64,000 nt of DNA from Caldilineaceae bacterium (GTDB taxonomy: Bacteria > Chloroflexota > Anaerolineae > Caldilineales > Caldilineaceae), in contig JALHQH010000016.1 in assembly GCA_022842065.1 (NCBI GenBank), forward strand, positions 62,001 through 126,000, written 5' to 3'. Position numbers and translations under genes: made by a program. How positions within the stretch are numbered: position 1 is the first letter of the stretch; each line of letters begins with the position of its first letter. This document shows positions 35,457-44,325 of this stretch, piece after piece. The notes under the pieces were generated by a model that saw only the letters and a list, made by a program, of their open reading frames with translations, ran no database searches and was not told the origin of the DNA.

Positions 35457-35588
35457 GAAAGGTTTGTTAACTTCTTCAGAGTTCTACCTCTCTCGTTGCA
35501 AAATTAAAAGCGCGCAAACCTTTCTTTTATTTACTTAACTTCAGCAAAAGCGATTTGGCACATTCTATTTAACGTTATCGTAATAGTA
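35457..35588. other. AT-rich 5' region of the EAD1 operon with a repeat end
   Basis: It contains TTTAACGTTATCGTAATAGT (35568-35587), nearly the same as the arms of the inverted repeat at 36994-37131. It may be one end of an element and probably includes the operon promoter, not resolved. Confidence 0.4.
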
Positions 35589-35813
35589 TCAATCATGCTT
35601 GCGAATTGCAAAACTGAGCAAACAATTCCGAACAGATAAAAAAGCAGAGCCTTTCTCTAATGCCTGAATACTAGAGGTGCTCACATTAGATTCAAAATTG
35701 TTGGTCACTTCCAAAAATGTTCGTTTCTGAGAGACATCCCTCTCTCCTTCCCCATCTCGCGTAAATTTCCCATACAATCTCTCAAAACTATCATTTGAAA
35801 TAGTACCTCTCAT
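35589..35813 (-). CDS. hypothetical 74-aa protein
   Basis: A short charged frame, MRGTISNDSFERLYGKF at the start, in the same direction as the EAD1 operon. No family recognised and no clear ribosome binding site. It may be a gene remnant from the island. Low support. Confidence 0.25.
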   Translation of the reverse strand: MRGTISNDSFERLYGKFTRDGEGERDVSQKRTFLEVTNNFESNVSTSSIQALEKGSAFLSVRNCLLSFAIRKHD

Positions 35814-35848
35814 AAGCTAGACGCCGATTGAGTTTTAAGCGGTTTTGC

Positions 35849-36144
35849 AGTGCTAGTCGGTTATGCGCGTGTATCGACCCAGGAGCAGGATACGTCCCTG
35901 CAACTGGATGCACTGTGCGCTGCTGGTTGCGAAAAGCTGTTTAAGGAAAAAGCCTCCGGCGCACAGCGTGAACGTCCTCAACTGAAAGCGGCACTCGATT
36001 AAATGCGTGCCGGTGATACATTAGTGGTCTGGAAGCTGGACTGGCTGGACCGTTCCATGCGCCAGCTAATCGACACGGTGGAAGACCTGCATTCACGGGG
36101 CATCAGTTTCCGTTCGCTCACCGAAGCCATAAACACTCAGTCGA
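35849..36144 (+). pseudogene. serine recombinase (resolvase/invertase) remnant
   Basis: GTG 35849 opens LVGYARVSTQEQDTSLQLDA (catalytic Ser in RVST), then LFKEKASGAQRERPQLKAAL, a TAA stop at 36001-36003, and on in the same frame MRAGDTLVVWKLDWLDRSMRQLI and GISFRSLTEAINT. These are the N-terminal catalytic blocks of resolvases. The C-terminal DNA-binding part is gone and the sequence runs directly into a ComM tail, indicating a recombination junction. Confidence 0.85.
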
Positions 36145-36230
36145 ACGATTGCGGATTTAGCTGGAGAAAAGGATATTCTGCCCCTCATCTGGCCGAGGCA
36201 TTGCAATATTGTCCGCGAGAGATAGGGTAG
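36145..36230 (+). pseudogene. ComM C-terminal tail, copy 3 (right border of the accessory island)
   Basis: IADLAGEKDI in one frame and PHLAEALQY..REIG with stop in another form the end of ComM. Aligned by eye with 27957-28025 it is clearly homologous (GATTTGGCCGGGGAGAAAAAT against GATTTAGCTGGAGAAAAGGAT in part). It follows the resolvase remnant without a gap. Confidence 0.65.
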
Positions 36231-36309
36231 TAATCGTTTTGGTGTAACCGCTGTAATATAATTGTGGCTAGATAAGTCTGGATGTGGTAATCACGAGCGA
36301 GGTCGCCCC

Positions 36310-36486
36310 ATGAACGTACAGGTCGAAATCGAACAAGAAGAAGATAATTGCTGGCTGGCGGAAATTCCGGCGCTGCCTGGGGTAATGGCGTATGGGCAAA
36401 GTGCGCAAGAAGCCATCGCACGGGCCAAGGCCCTAGCCTTACGTGTCTTGGCGGATCGCTTGGAGCATGGCGAAAACGTAGGGTAG
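36310..36486 (+). CDS. HicB-like antitoxin domain protein (orphan)
   Basis: The product is 58 aa: VQVEIEQEEDNCWLAEIPALPG, then YGQSAQEAIARAKALALRVLADRLEHGE. This is the partial RNase-H-like fold of the HicB family. HicB antitoxins usually neighbour a HicA RNA-binding toxin; none is seen here and the C-terminal DNA-binding part is absent, so it is either an orphan or a decayed half. ATG 36310 is preceded by a GAGCGAGG stretch. Confidence 0.65.
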   Translation: MNVQVEIEQEEDNCWLAEIPALPGVMAYGQSAQEAIARAKALALRVLADRLEHGENVG

Positions 36487-37245
36487 TCACAATTGGACAG
36501 TCATCCCTTGGCTGATCGCTGTGCCAGCTTACTGCCTGCTGCCCAAACGGATGGGAACGATGTACGCAGCGTTAATCGCTCTGCATGACCAGGGACCGAT
36601 TGGTTTTGTTGTACGTTAGGCACCCTCCGGCACCCAACTCGCCTCAGCCTGCTTTCCCTAGCTACACGGTGAATGCCCCTGAGAGCGAGATGCTCATCTG
36701 GGGCTTGCGCGATGAATGGCGCGTGCCGCCCAAATCCTCCAGGAGGAGAGCTAACATGTCCCAACCCAATATGCCTGAAACACCCGCACCGCAACGCCGC
36801 AGCTGGCGCTCTTTGCCGCGCGACGTGCACAGGGGCGGTAGGACAAAATGTCGCCTGATGAGCCCGTGGTTGCGCGTCAAATTTGCCGTCTGGTGGAAGG
36901 ACTGCCTCGTGGATAATTATTTTCTTGGAATGGCCTTAACACCAGGCAACTATGCCATGTTCACCAACATCGATGGATAGGGCTTTTCCTATTACGACAA
37001 CGTTAAATTGGTCGTTGTTCCGCTCTGTGCACGCGTCGAGTACTCTCGTGGCCCTAGCTGGTCCGTGACCAGCGGCTGGGATCAATACCGCTGGTCACGG
37101 ACCAGCTAGGCACGTAATTTAACGTTGTCGTACTATTAATGCTTGGCCAAGACTTTTACGGCTAGGTGTAAAATTGGGGAGTAAATCTTCAGCCGCGCGA
37201 CTCATGCCCAAAGCGTTGTCCTCAGACGATTGAGCCATGTCCCAA
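36487..37245. other. region of gene debris
   Basis: No intact gene. A good AGGAGG site precedes ATG 36756 (MSQPNMPETPAPQRRSWRSL), but the frame soon becomes featureless and may be a gene start that was cut. About 36905-37018 reads GMALTPGNYAMFTNIDG, stop, YYDNVKLVVVP, like the end of a lectin/carbohydrate-binding domain. The nested inverted repeat 36994-37131 follows. Confidence 0.4.
36994..37131. mobile_element. nested inverted repeats, MITE-like
   Basis: Outer arms ACGACAACGTTAAATT (36994-37009) and 37116-37131 are perfect 16-bp complements. Inside, 37053-37075 and 37088-37110 form a perfect 23-bp stem with 12-nt loop. The outer arm recurs singly at 35568. The inner palindrome may be a second element inserted into the first. 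Confidence 0.6.
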
Positions 37246-37294
37246 AAACAGATGACAGCTGCCTCCTGACATTGGGACATTGGGCCGCTATACT
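37241..37294 (+). promoter_or_regulatory. promoter and putative operator of kinase module 1
   Basis: CCCAAAA, GATGACA, GCCTC and CTGACA (-35-like, 37266-37271) are followed after 17 bp by TATACT (37289-37294). The same elements at the same spacing stand before module 2 (39941-39994). A site shared by paralogous modules suggests control by their own response regulators. Confidence 0.65.
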
Positions 37295-37361
37295 GTTTTT
37301 GGACAGTCGAACACGATCCTGTCTCGCAACTCATCAATCGTTCAAATCAAGGAGGTAACCC

Positions 37362-37745
37362 ATGAATCGCCCACGTTCCTACACCATCGCTGCCGTGCTG
37401 ACCGTGTTGTTTAGCCTGGTCAGCTTGATCTTCGAATTGCCCAATCTGATCCAGGGTCCTGGTGAGATGGCCCCCGGTGTTGAGGGACCGCCGATTTTCC
37501 TGACGATCCTCAATTTTACCCTGGCGATCCTCGGCTTTGTCGCCGCTTATGGGATTTGGCAGATGCAGAAGTGGGGGGTTGTACTTGGCATCATTGTGGC
37601 CGCCCTGAGCGCACTCTCGGGTATCCCTGCGATTGTCTTCGCACCATTTCTTGCGCTCCGTATCGCCGGCGTGGTGAGTGTGATCTGGAGCGCCGCGATC
37701 ATCGTGTTGCTCCTGCGTCCTCAGCCAAACCCAGCCACCGCCTGA
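37362..37745 (+). CDS. small membrane protein of kinase module 1
   Basis: The product is 127 aa with four hydrophobic segments. ATG 37362 has a perfect AAGGAGG. It shares with the protein at 40041 the order FELPNLIQG / YDLPNLMLG and LGFVAAYGIWQMQKWGVVLG / LAFVAAYGAWRNQRWGAILL, so the two are paralogues. Each stands first before a histidine kinase gene, whose start overlaps or follows closely; a sensing or accessory role for the kinase is inferred. Family not recognised. Confidence 0.75.
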   Translation: MNRPRSYTIAAVLTVLFSLVSLIFELPNLIQGPGEMAPGVEGPPIFLTILNFTLAILGFVAAYGIWQMQKWGVVLGIIVAALSALSGIPAIVFAPFLALRIAGVVSVIWSAAIIVLLLRPQPNPATA

Positions 37746-37746
37746 C

Positions 37747-39084
37747 ATGTGTTATACTGGGCCGATGAGATCCGCACCACAGGCTGACCTTCCATCACCG
37801 CAGCTTCTGTCGCGTACACGGCGGAAGCTGCGCACGCTCCTGCCGCTGCCAGGTGATGAGCTGTTGAGCCGCGGGATGCTTTACGGTATCCTGGCAATTT
37901 ATGCCTGCGCGACCTATAGCATCATCGTCACCGGCGGCGGGTTGATCTATTATGACACGCTCAACTATTATGACACGATCAATGCGTCCTGGTGGTTTGC
38001 TTTACCGGCACTGTTGACCATTGCCGCGACCCTACGGCCTATCCACAATTGGCTGCGTCCCAGTATTGATCGATTGGTCTACGACTGGCACGCAGACCCC
38101 TATGCAGTGATCAGCGAACTACAGCAGCATCTCGCGCTTGCGCCAGAGCAGACGCCGCAGGCAATTATGGGCGCAATCGTGGCGACAATTGCCGCCACGC
38201 TACGGCTACCCTATGTGGCGCTTGAGACCGATCTTGGTTCGGGTCTACAAAGCATAACCTACGGCGCACAAATTGACCATACCGAACGCGTGACGCTGCC
38301 GCTGGCCTTCCGTTCCACCCCGATCGGGGCTTTGCACACGGCCGCGCGCAGGCCATATCAGTCACTCTCCACCAACGACCTCAGCCTGCTCCACGACCTC
38401 GCCCGCCAGGTCGGGATCACCCTGCACGCGGCCCGCCTTTCCGATGCGCTGCAAAGTTCACGTGCCCAACTCGTCACCGCGCGCGAAGAGGAGCGCCGCC
38501 GCATTCGCCGCGACCTCCACGACGGTCTTGGCCCCACCCTGGCCTCGCTGCGCCTGCAACTGAGCGCCTTACGCCACCGTGTGAGTCATAACGCGGACGC
38601 CGAGCAGCTCATCGACGAACTGCGCGCCGATGTGCGCGCCGCCACTGCCGAGATTCGCCGCCTGGTCTACGATCTGCGCCCACCCATGTTGGATGAATTT
38701 GGCCTGCTCGGCGCCCTACACAACCTGGAAGTGACAGGCGACGGGCTGGCGCGTACCATCGAAGCGCCCGCCGCGCTGCCACCGCTGCCGGCCGCCATTG
38801 AAGTGGCGATCTACCGGATCGCGACTGAGGCGCTGCACAACATTGTGCGGCACGCCCAAGCCACGCGCTGTACCATCCGCATTGCACTCGACGAGGCGTT
38901 CCTGACGCTCACAGTGACAGATAACGGACGCGGTCTGCCCGCCAATTATCTGGCTGGGGTTGGTCACCATTCGATGGTCGAACGGGCGGCGGAACTGAGC
39001 GGCACTGTCTCCATTCTGCCCGCACCGGCGGGCGGCGTCTCTATCATTGCAACCTTTCCGCTGAAGGCGGTGCAACATGAGTGA
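37747..39084 (+). CDS. NarL/LiaS-type sensor histidine kinase, module 1
   Basis: The product is 445 aa. Two TM segments (about 46-63 and 82-96) are followed by a GAF-like domain (about 115-225), the HisKA_3 motif EEERRRIRRDLHDGLGP with phospho-acceptor His258, and a HATPase_c domain (EALHNIVRHAQA N-box, DNGRGLP G-box). It should autophosphorylate and pass phosphate to the response regulator encoded next, whose start overlaps its end by 8 bp. The first ATG is two bases after the upstream gene's stop; ATG 37765 is an alternative. Confidence 0.9.
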   Translation: MCYTGPMRSAPQADLPSPQLLSRTRRKLRTLLPLPGDELLSRGMLYGILAIYACATYSIIVTGGGLIYYDTLNYYDTINASWWFALPALLTIAATLRPIHNWLRPSIDRLVYDWHADPYAVISELQQHLALAPEQTPQAIMGAIVATIAATLRLPYVALETDLGSGLQSITYGAQIDHTERVTLPLAFRSTPIGALHTAARRPYQSLSTNDLSLLHDLARQVGITLHAARLSDALQSSRAQLVTAREEERRRIRRDLHDGLGPTLASLRLQLSALRHRVSHNADAEQLIDELRADVRAATAEIRRLVYDLRPPMLDEFGLLGALHNLEVTGDGLARTIEAPAALPPLPAAIEVAIYRIATEALHNIVRHAQATRCTIRIALDEAFLTLTVTDNGRGLPANYLAGVGHHSMVERAAELSGTVSILPAPAGGVSIIATFPLKAVQHE

Positions 39085-39751
39085 AGCCCTGACGAGCCAC
39101 CCACCGACGATCTTGCCACTGACGATCTTAATCGTCGACGATCATCCCCTCTTCCGCAAAGGGCTGCGCACCCTGCTGGCCACCGTGCCGCAGGTGCAAG
39201 TGGTCGGCGCGGCGGCCAGCGGCGTCGAAGCTGTGCTACTGGCGGAACAACTCCAGCCCAACCTTGTGCTGATGGATTTGCAGATGCCCGGCGGCGACGG
39301 ACTCACCGCAATCCGCCAAATTGTTGCCGCGCACCCCAACATCCACATCCTGGTGGTAACGATGTTCGAGGACGACGACTCGGTCTTTGCGGCGATGCGG
39401 GCGGGCGCGCGGGGCTATGTCCTCAAAGATATGGACGACGATGAGATGATCCGGGCGATTCTGGCCGTTGGTCACGGCGAGGCCATCTTCAGCCCGGCCA
39501 TCGCCACCCGCATTATGGCCTTCTTCAACAGCCGCCAGCGCCAGCCGCCAGCACTCTTTCCTGAATTGACCGAAAGTGAACAGAACGTGTTGCGGTTGAT
39601 GGCGCGTGGGCTGACCAATAACGCCATTGCCGTTCAGCTTGGCTTTAGTCCCAAGACCGTACGCAACTACGTCAGCAATATCTTTGGCAAGTTGCATGTT
39701 GCCGACCGCACCCAGGCAATTGTGCGGGCGCGTGATGCCGGCTTGGCCTAA
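39077..39751 (+). CDS. NarL/FixJ family response regulator, module 1
   Basis: The product is 224 aa. Receiver domain with acidic pair DD (21-22), phospho-acceptor Asp67 in LVLMDLQMPGGDG and Lys in YVLKD; LuxR-type HTH at the C-terminus (LTESEQNVLRLMARGLTNNAIA ... KTVRNYVSNIFGKL). Overlaps the kinase gene by 8 bp. It is about 60-70 per cent like the regulator at 41797 by eye. It probably binds the conserved site before 37362. Confidence 0.92.
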   Translation: MSEALTSHPPTILPLTILIVDDHPLFRKGLRTLLATVPQVQVVGAAASGVEAVLLAEQLQPNLVLMDLQMPGGDGLTAIRQIVAAHPNIHILVVTMFEDDDSVFAAMRAGARGYVLKDMDDDEMIRAILAVGHGEAIFSPAIATRIMAFFNSRQRQPPALFPELTESEQNVLRLMARGLTNNAIAVQLGFSPKTVRNYVSNIFGKLHVADRTQAIVRARDAGLA

Positions 39752-39926
39752 CACCGTTGCGCAATCGTAACTCTCCAGGGCCAATTTGTCCTCTTTTGCC
39801 TCGGGGTAGTTTTCCTGACAACCGGCAATTTGTCAAATGCCCACGCGTGCTAGGTTGGCGACATGGCAAAACCCTTGCCGCGGATGACCCAATCTGTCAC
39901 CCCAAAAAGCAGCTGTGTGGTGACAA

Positions 39927-39994
39927 TTTTGGGACAATATCCCAAAACCTGATGACAACAGCCTCATGACAAAGGGCGATTGAGTTGATAAACT
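39927..39994 (+). promoter_or_regulatory. promoter and putative operator of kinase module 2
   Basis: TCCCAAAA, GATGACA, GCCTC and ATGACA (-35-like, 39966-39971), then after 17 bp TAAACT (39989-39994), match the module-1 site element by element. Just upstream TTTTGGGA-N5-TCCCAAAA (39927-39947) is a full palindrome; only its right half exists at module 1. Confidence 0.65.
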
Positions 39995-40040
39995 GTTTCA
40001 TGTTATGAACAGTCAAATCAATCAAAAAAGGAGAGCTTTT

Positions 40041-40430
40041 ATGAATCAACTCAAACGTTCCACCGCTCTGAAAATTGCTGCTGTGATTTCACTTGGTGTG
40101 GCAACCATTGGTATTGTCTTTTATGATTTGCCAAACTTGATGCTGGGAGCAGCGGCCAGTTTAGACCCGTTTCCACTCGTCTTGGGAAGCTTTGCCACCG
40201 ACATTCTTGCCTTTGTCGCCGCCTATGGGGCGTGGCGCAACCAACGGTGGGGAGCTATCCTTCTTTTGTTGATCACCGCATTTTGGGTGATTCAAGCCCT
40301 GTTGACCTTGTTGTTCTCCACCAGTACCATTGACACCGTTTTTTCCACCGTGATGATGGCTGTGCATATTCTTGCGATTGTGCTCTGTCTGTGGCGTGAA
40401 CCTGTAGCTGTTAATAGACACGCCATATAA
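40041..40430 (+). CDS. small membrane protein of kinase module 2
   Basis: The product is 129 aa with four hydrophobic segments; a paralogue of the protein at 37362 (shared DLPNLM and FVAAYG.W..QRWGAI motifs). ATG 40041 is behind AAGGAGAG; the longer frame from 40005 lacks such a site. It stands 99 bp before the second kinase gene. Function unknown; membrane partner of the kinase is inferred from the repeated context. Confidence 0.75.
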   Translation: MNQLKRSTALKIAAVISLGVATIGIVFYDLPNLMLGAAASLDPFPLVLGSFATDILAFVAAYGAWRNQRWGAILLLLITAFWVIQALLTLLFSTSTIDTVFSTVMMAVHILAIVLCLWREPVAVNRHAI

Positions 40431-40529
40431 ATAACCTGACACAATCGACCGAAGTGCGTAATGCAGTATTCTCATTTATGAGCGAGTCGAGTACAGGTTT
40501 ATGTGTCATCTCTGTGAGGTTGGGGCACG

Positions 40530-41804
40530 ATGAATAAATATGATCGTAAGCGCCTTTGGGTAGACCCCGACCTTTGGCTCTATCGGGGCTTGCACTGGCT
40601 GCTTTTTGGCATGAGTAGTTTAACACTCTACGTACTCGCTGCGCTCGTGGTGTCGTGGCCATATCGACCGATACATTCATTGGCAGAAGTACCCTGGTGG
40701 TCATCATTGGTGGCGCTTGGGTTGATCGTTGTGACAAGTATACCGCTCTACGGTTGGCTAGCGCGTGCTGTCCATCACCTGGTGTATGGACAGCATGATG
40801 ACGCCTATGCAATCGTCGAACGAGTCAATCGACATTTGAGCATGTCGCCCAGCCCCGATGCGCTGCTACCAATGTTGGCTGAGACCCTGGCGGATACGCT
40901 CAGACTGCCCTATGTGGTGATAAAAGCACACCAAAGCGAAACCCAAATCACCACAACCTTTGGTACGGCTCCTCCCAATACGGAGTTGATCACAATCCCA
41001 CTCCTTTCCCACAAAACGGTGTTGGGTAGTTTGCATGTGAGTGCGCGTCGCAGCGATGAATGGCTTTCGGCGGCGGATCTGAGCTTGTTAACCGATCTCG
41101 CCCGACAGGTGAGCATTACACTGCACGCTGCACAATTAACCAACGCCTTGCAACGTTCACGGCAACAATTAGTGGTGGCACGGGAAGAAGAAAGACGTCG
41201 GATTCGCCGCAATCTGCATGATGGATTGGGACCCACGCTAGCATCGATACGCCTGCAACTACATGCACTACGCCAAATACTGCGGCAAGACCCAAACGCA
41301 GCCGAGCAACTGATTGATGAATTGCGTAGCGATGTCAGCAACACCACAGCTGAAATTCGACGGCTGGTTTATGATTTGCGCCCACCGATGCTTGATGAAT
41401 TTGGTTTGGTTGGTGCGTTGCGCAATCTCGAACTATCTCCCGAAAAATTGACCCGCTACGTCAATGCACCCGACTTATTGCCACCTTTACCCGCGGCGCT
41501 CGAGGTTGCGCTCTATCGCATCGCGGCTGAGGCGTTGCACAACATTGCGCGCCACGCCCACGCTACCGAATGTACAATCTGCTTGACAACAGATCGGGCA
41601 ATGATCACGCTTGCCGTACAGGACAATGGTTGCGGTTTGCCTGCTACCTATCTCGCTGGTGTTGGACATCAATCAATGATTGAACGAGCAGCTGAACTTG
41701 GTGGTAACGTTACTTTTACCTGTGCCCCAGCCGGTGGCCTTTGTGTGCTGGCAACCATCCCGTTGCCCAAACCAAATTCAGGAGCGGTAGAAATCCATGA
41801 CTGA
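40530..41804 (+). CDS. NarL/LiaS-type sensor histidine kinase, module 2
   Basis: The product is 424 aa with two TM segments (about 27-43 and 58-76), a GAF-like domain (about 95-200), HisKA_3 with His230 in RRIRRNLHDGLGP, and a HATPase_c domain (EALHNIARHAHA, DNGCGLP). It is a close paralogue of the module-1 kinase. The response regulator gene overlaps its end by 8 bp, as in module 1, so the whole three-gene unit was duplicated. Ligand unknown. Confidence 0.9.
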   Translation: MNKYDRKRLWVDPDLWLYRGLHWLLFGMSSLTLYVLAALVVSWPYRPIHSLAEVPWWSSLVALGLIVVTSIPLYGWLARAVHHLVYGQHDDAYAIVERVNRHLSMSPSPDALLPMLAETLADTLRLPYVVIKAHQSETQITTTFGTAPPNTELITIPLLSHKTVLGSLHVSARRSDEWLSAADLSLLTDLARQVSITLHAAQLTNALQRSRQQLVVAREEERRRIRRNLHDGLGPTLASIRLQLHALRQILRQDPNAAEQLIDELRSDVSNTTAEIRRLVYDLRPPMLDEFGLVGALRNLELSPEKLTRYVNAPDLLPPLPAALEVALYRIAAEALHNIARHAHATECTICLTTDRAMITLAVQDNGCGLPATYLAGVGHQSMIERAAELGGNVTFTCAPAGGLCVLATIPLPKPNSGAVEIHD

Positions 41805-42447
41805 ACCACTCAAAATTTTGCTTGTCGACGACCACCCGCTCTTTCGCAAAGGGTTGCGCGTGCTCCTCTCCACCCTGAAACAAGTGGTGATTGTGGGGGA
41901 AGCAGCCAACGGTGCTGAGGCTGTGAGCTATGCCGAACAACTGCAACCCGACCTGGTGTTGATGGATTTGCAAATGCCCAATGGTGATGGTTTGACAGCC
42001 ATTCGTCACCTTGCGGCGACGCTGCCGCAAATTCACATTTTGGTCGTCACCATGTTTGAGGATGACGATTCGGTCTTTGCGGCAATGCGGGCGGGTGCGC
42101 GTGGCTATGTGCTCAAAGATATGAATGAAGAAGAGATGGTGCATGCGATTCTCGCGATGGGTCATGGAGGGGCAATCTTTAGCCCAGCGATTGCGACGCG
42201 CATGATCCACTTCTTTGCCAATCGTCCTGCCCACCCCAAAGCAGCCGAAAGTTTGCCCGATTTAACCGAGAGTGAACGCAACGTACTACGCTTGATGGCG
42301 CGTGGGATGTACAATGATGCAATTGCCGAACAACTCAATTTTAGCCCCAAAACCGTGCGTAACTATGTCAGCAATATCTTCAGCAAACTCCATGTAGCCG
42401 ATCGCGCCAACGCAGTCATCCGCGCTCGTGACGCAGGCTTGGCATAA
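41797..42447 (+). CDS. NarL/FixJ family response regulator, module 2
   Basis: The product is 216 aa. DD at 11-12, phospho-acceptor Asp57 in LVLMDLQMPNGDG, YVLKDM, and a C-terminal LuxR HTH (LTESERNVLRLMARGMYNDAIA ... KTVRNYVSNIFSKL). The recognition helix is the same as in module 1 (SPKTVRNYVSNIF), so both regulators may bind the same operator and cross-regulate. Confidence 0.92.
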   Translation: MTEPLKILLVDDHPLFRKGLRVLLSTLKQVVIVGEAANGAEAVSYAEQLQPDLVLMDLQMPNGDGLTAIRHLAATLPQIHILVVTMFEDDDSVFAAMRAGARGYVLKDMNEEEMVHAILAMGHGGAIFSPAIATRMIHFFANRPAHPKAAESLPDLTESERNVLRLMARGMYNDAIAEQLNFSPKTVRNYVSNIFSKLHVADRANAVIRARDAGLA

Positions 42448-42524
42448 AACCACTGATCGGTCCGACTGTCCAGGGACAAGATGTCCCTACTTTCTGGTGA
42501 CTCCCGCCTCTCCCACAAGGGATG

Positions 42525-42573
42525 CCTCGCCTGTATAATCGATTCAGGTTCGGTTATACAGGCGAGGTTTTTT
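42525..42573 (+). terminator. intrinsic terminator of kinase module 2
   Basis: CCTCGCCTGTATAA (42525-42538) pairs perfectly with 42554-42567 and is followed by T6. It lies between module 2 and the broken third kinase gene. Confidence 0.9.
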
Positions 42574-42590
42574 CATGGGGAGTAACTTTG

Positions 42591-44280
42591 ATGATGAATC
42601 GCTCAAATCAAGTGGGTGTGGCAGGAACTGCGTATGCGGTGGGTGGGGTGCTGTGGGTGGCGCTGGCCCTCATAATGGGCGTGCTCTATGGTGATGATCC
42701 GCCGCCCGCTTCGGCTGCGTTCATTCCGAGCCAACTCCTTTGGCTCCTCTTGCAGTTGTTGCTGCTTTTTGGTTTCTTTGGCCTGTTTTGGGGGCGCGCC
42801 GTTGGTAATCGCCTTTGGGGGAAGCTGGCCTTTGGCCTGGGCGCGTTAGGACATCTCCTCTTTGTGGCGGGCGAAATCCATTCGCTTGCCAGCCGCACAA
42901 TTTCGGATCTGCTGGCCGTGGCGGCGCTGGTCTCTGCCATTGGCCTTCTCCTCACCGGCTTTGCCGTGCTGCAGGCTAAACAGTGGCAAGGGTGGGCGCG
43001 CTGGCTGCCGCTGCTGACCGGTCTCTATCCCTTTCTCGTCATGTTTCCCCTGATTGCGATCACCGGGGATGCAAATATCTTTGCGATTGGCGGGTGGGGA
43101 TTGGTGCGGCTGGCGCTGGTTTATGGCGTGCTGACGATTGCGGTGATCAGCTTTTACATTGGCGTGGTCACCGTGCTTGGCCGGCTCTTGCAGCGTGAAG
43201 CGACGTTGCTGCCTTCCTTGCTGGCGACGGGCGTGGTGGCGGTGGCGTTTCAGCCCATACGCGCCTGGCTGCAACACCAGGTCAACCGCCTGCTTTTTGG
43301 GCAACGCAACGAACCCTATGCGGTGATTACCACGCTCGGCCAGCAGATCGATAGTGTGCGCGCGCCAGATCGCGTTTTGCGTGCGATTGTCGAGACCATC
43401 GGGCAAAGCTTAAAGCTGCCCTATGTGGCGATCCTCAGCCGCGACGAAACAGAGATCCAGGCAGTTTTTGCCCTTGCACCCAGTTCACCATCCACGCCGC
43501 CGACGCATCTGCTCCGGCTGCCGTTGCGGTATCAGCAGCAAGCGCTGGGTCTGTTGCTCGTGGCACCCCGTCTGGGCGAGGAACGCTTGAGTGACACTGA
43601 ACACAAGTTACTGCACGAGTTGGCGCGGCAGACCGCCATCGCCGTCTATGCCGCGCGCAGCACGGCCGATGTGCAGCGTTCGCGCGAACGGATTGTGCTC
43701 GCCCGCGAGGAAGAACGCCGGCGCATCCGGCGCGACCTGCACGATGGTCTGGGGCCGCAACTGGCCAGCCAGACATTGACCCTGGATGTCATTGCCAAGC
43801 TCCTGCACAGCAACCCGACGCAAGCCGCCACTCTCTGGCCTGGAAGTGACGCGCCGCCTGCGGATGTTGCAGCCAGCCCTGCGGGTGCTGGTCATCTCAA
43901 TGTTGGATGATGCCACCGTCTTTCAGGCGCTCAAGGTAGGGGCCTGTGGCTACATTTTGAAAGGTGCCAGCGGCGAAGAGACCGTACGCGCCCTGCGCGC
44001 TGCGGCCGGTGGCGAAGCGATCTTCAGCCCCAAAATTGCCAAACGAATTCAGCAGCACTTTGTCGCGCCCAACGCTGTGGGTGCCTTTCCCGAATTAACC
44101 GAACGCGAACAGGAGATCCTCGCATTGTTGGCGCAGGGGCTGACCAACAGCGCCATTGCCGAGCGACTGTCACTCAGTGTCAAAACCGTGCGCAATCGCG
44201 TCAGCGATATTTTTAGCAAACTCCAGGTCAGCGACCGCGCCGAGGCGATCATCAAGGCGCGTGAGGCGGGCATTGGCTGA
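42591..44280 (+). pseudogene. third histidine kinase/response regulator pair fused by internal deletion
   Basis: ATG 42591 (GGGGAGT upstream) starts a kinase with about six TM segments, a GAF-like domain and HisKA_3 (RRIRRDLHDGLGP). It breaks off near 43830, before the ATPase domain, and reads on out of frame to a stop at 43908-43910. From about 43833 another frame encodes SGLEVTRRLRML, YILKG and a LuxR HTH (LTEREQEILALLAQGLTNSAIA ... SVKTVRNRVSDIFSKL), the second half of a response regulator without its phospho-Asp, ending at 44280. The simplest reading is one deletion joining the two genes. A translated HTH fragment could still bind DNA. Confidence 0.85.
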
Positions 44281-44325
44281 CCCGCTTCTGCGCCGCGACC
44301 CTTTCCATTGCACAGCACTTTGCGC

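Noticed and set aside
36585..36980. 131-codon frame as a gene
   Set aside because: No ribosome binding site at its start, no domain, and it crosses what look like pieces of different genes.
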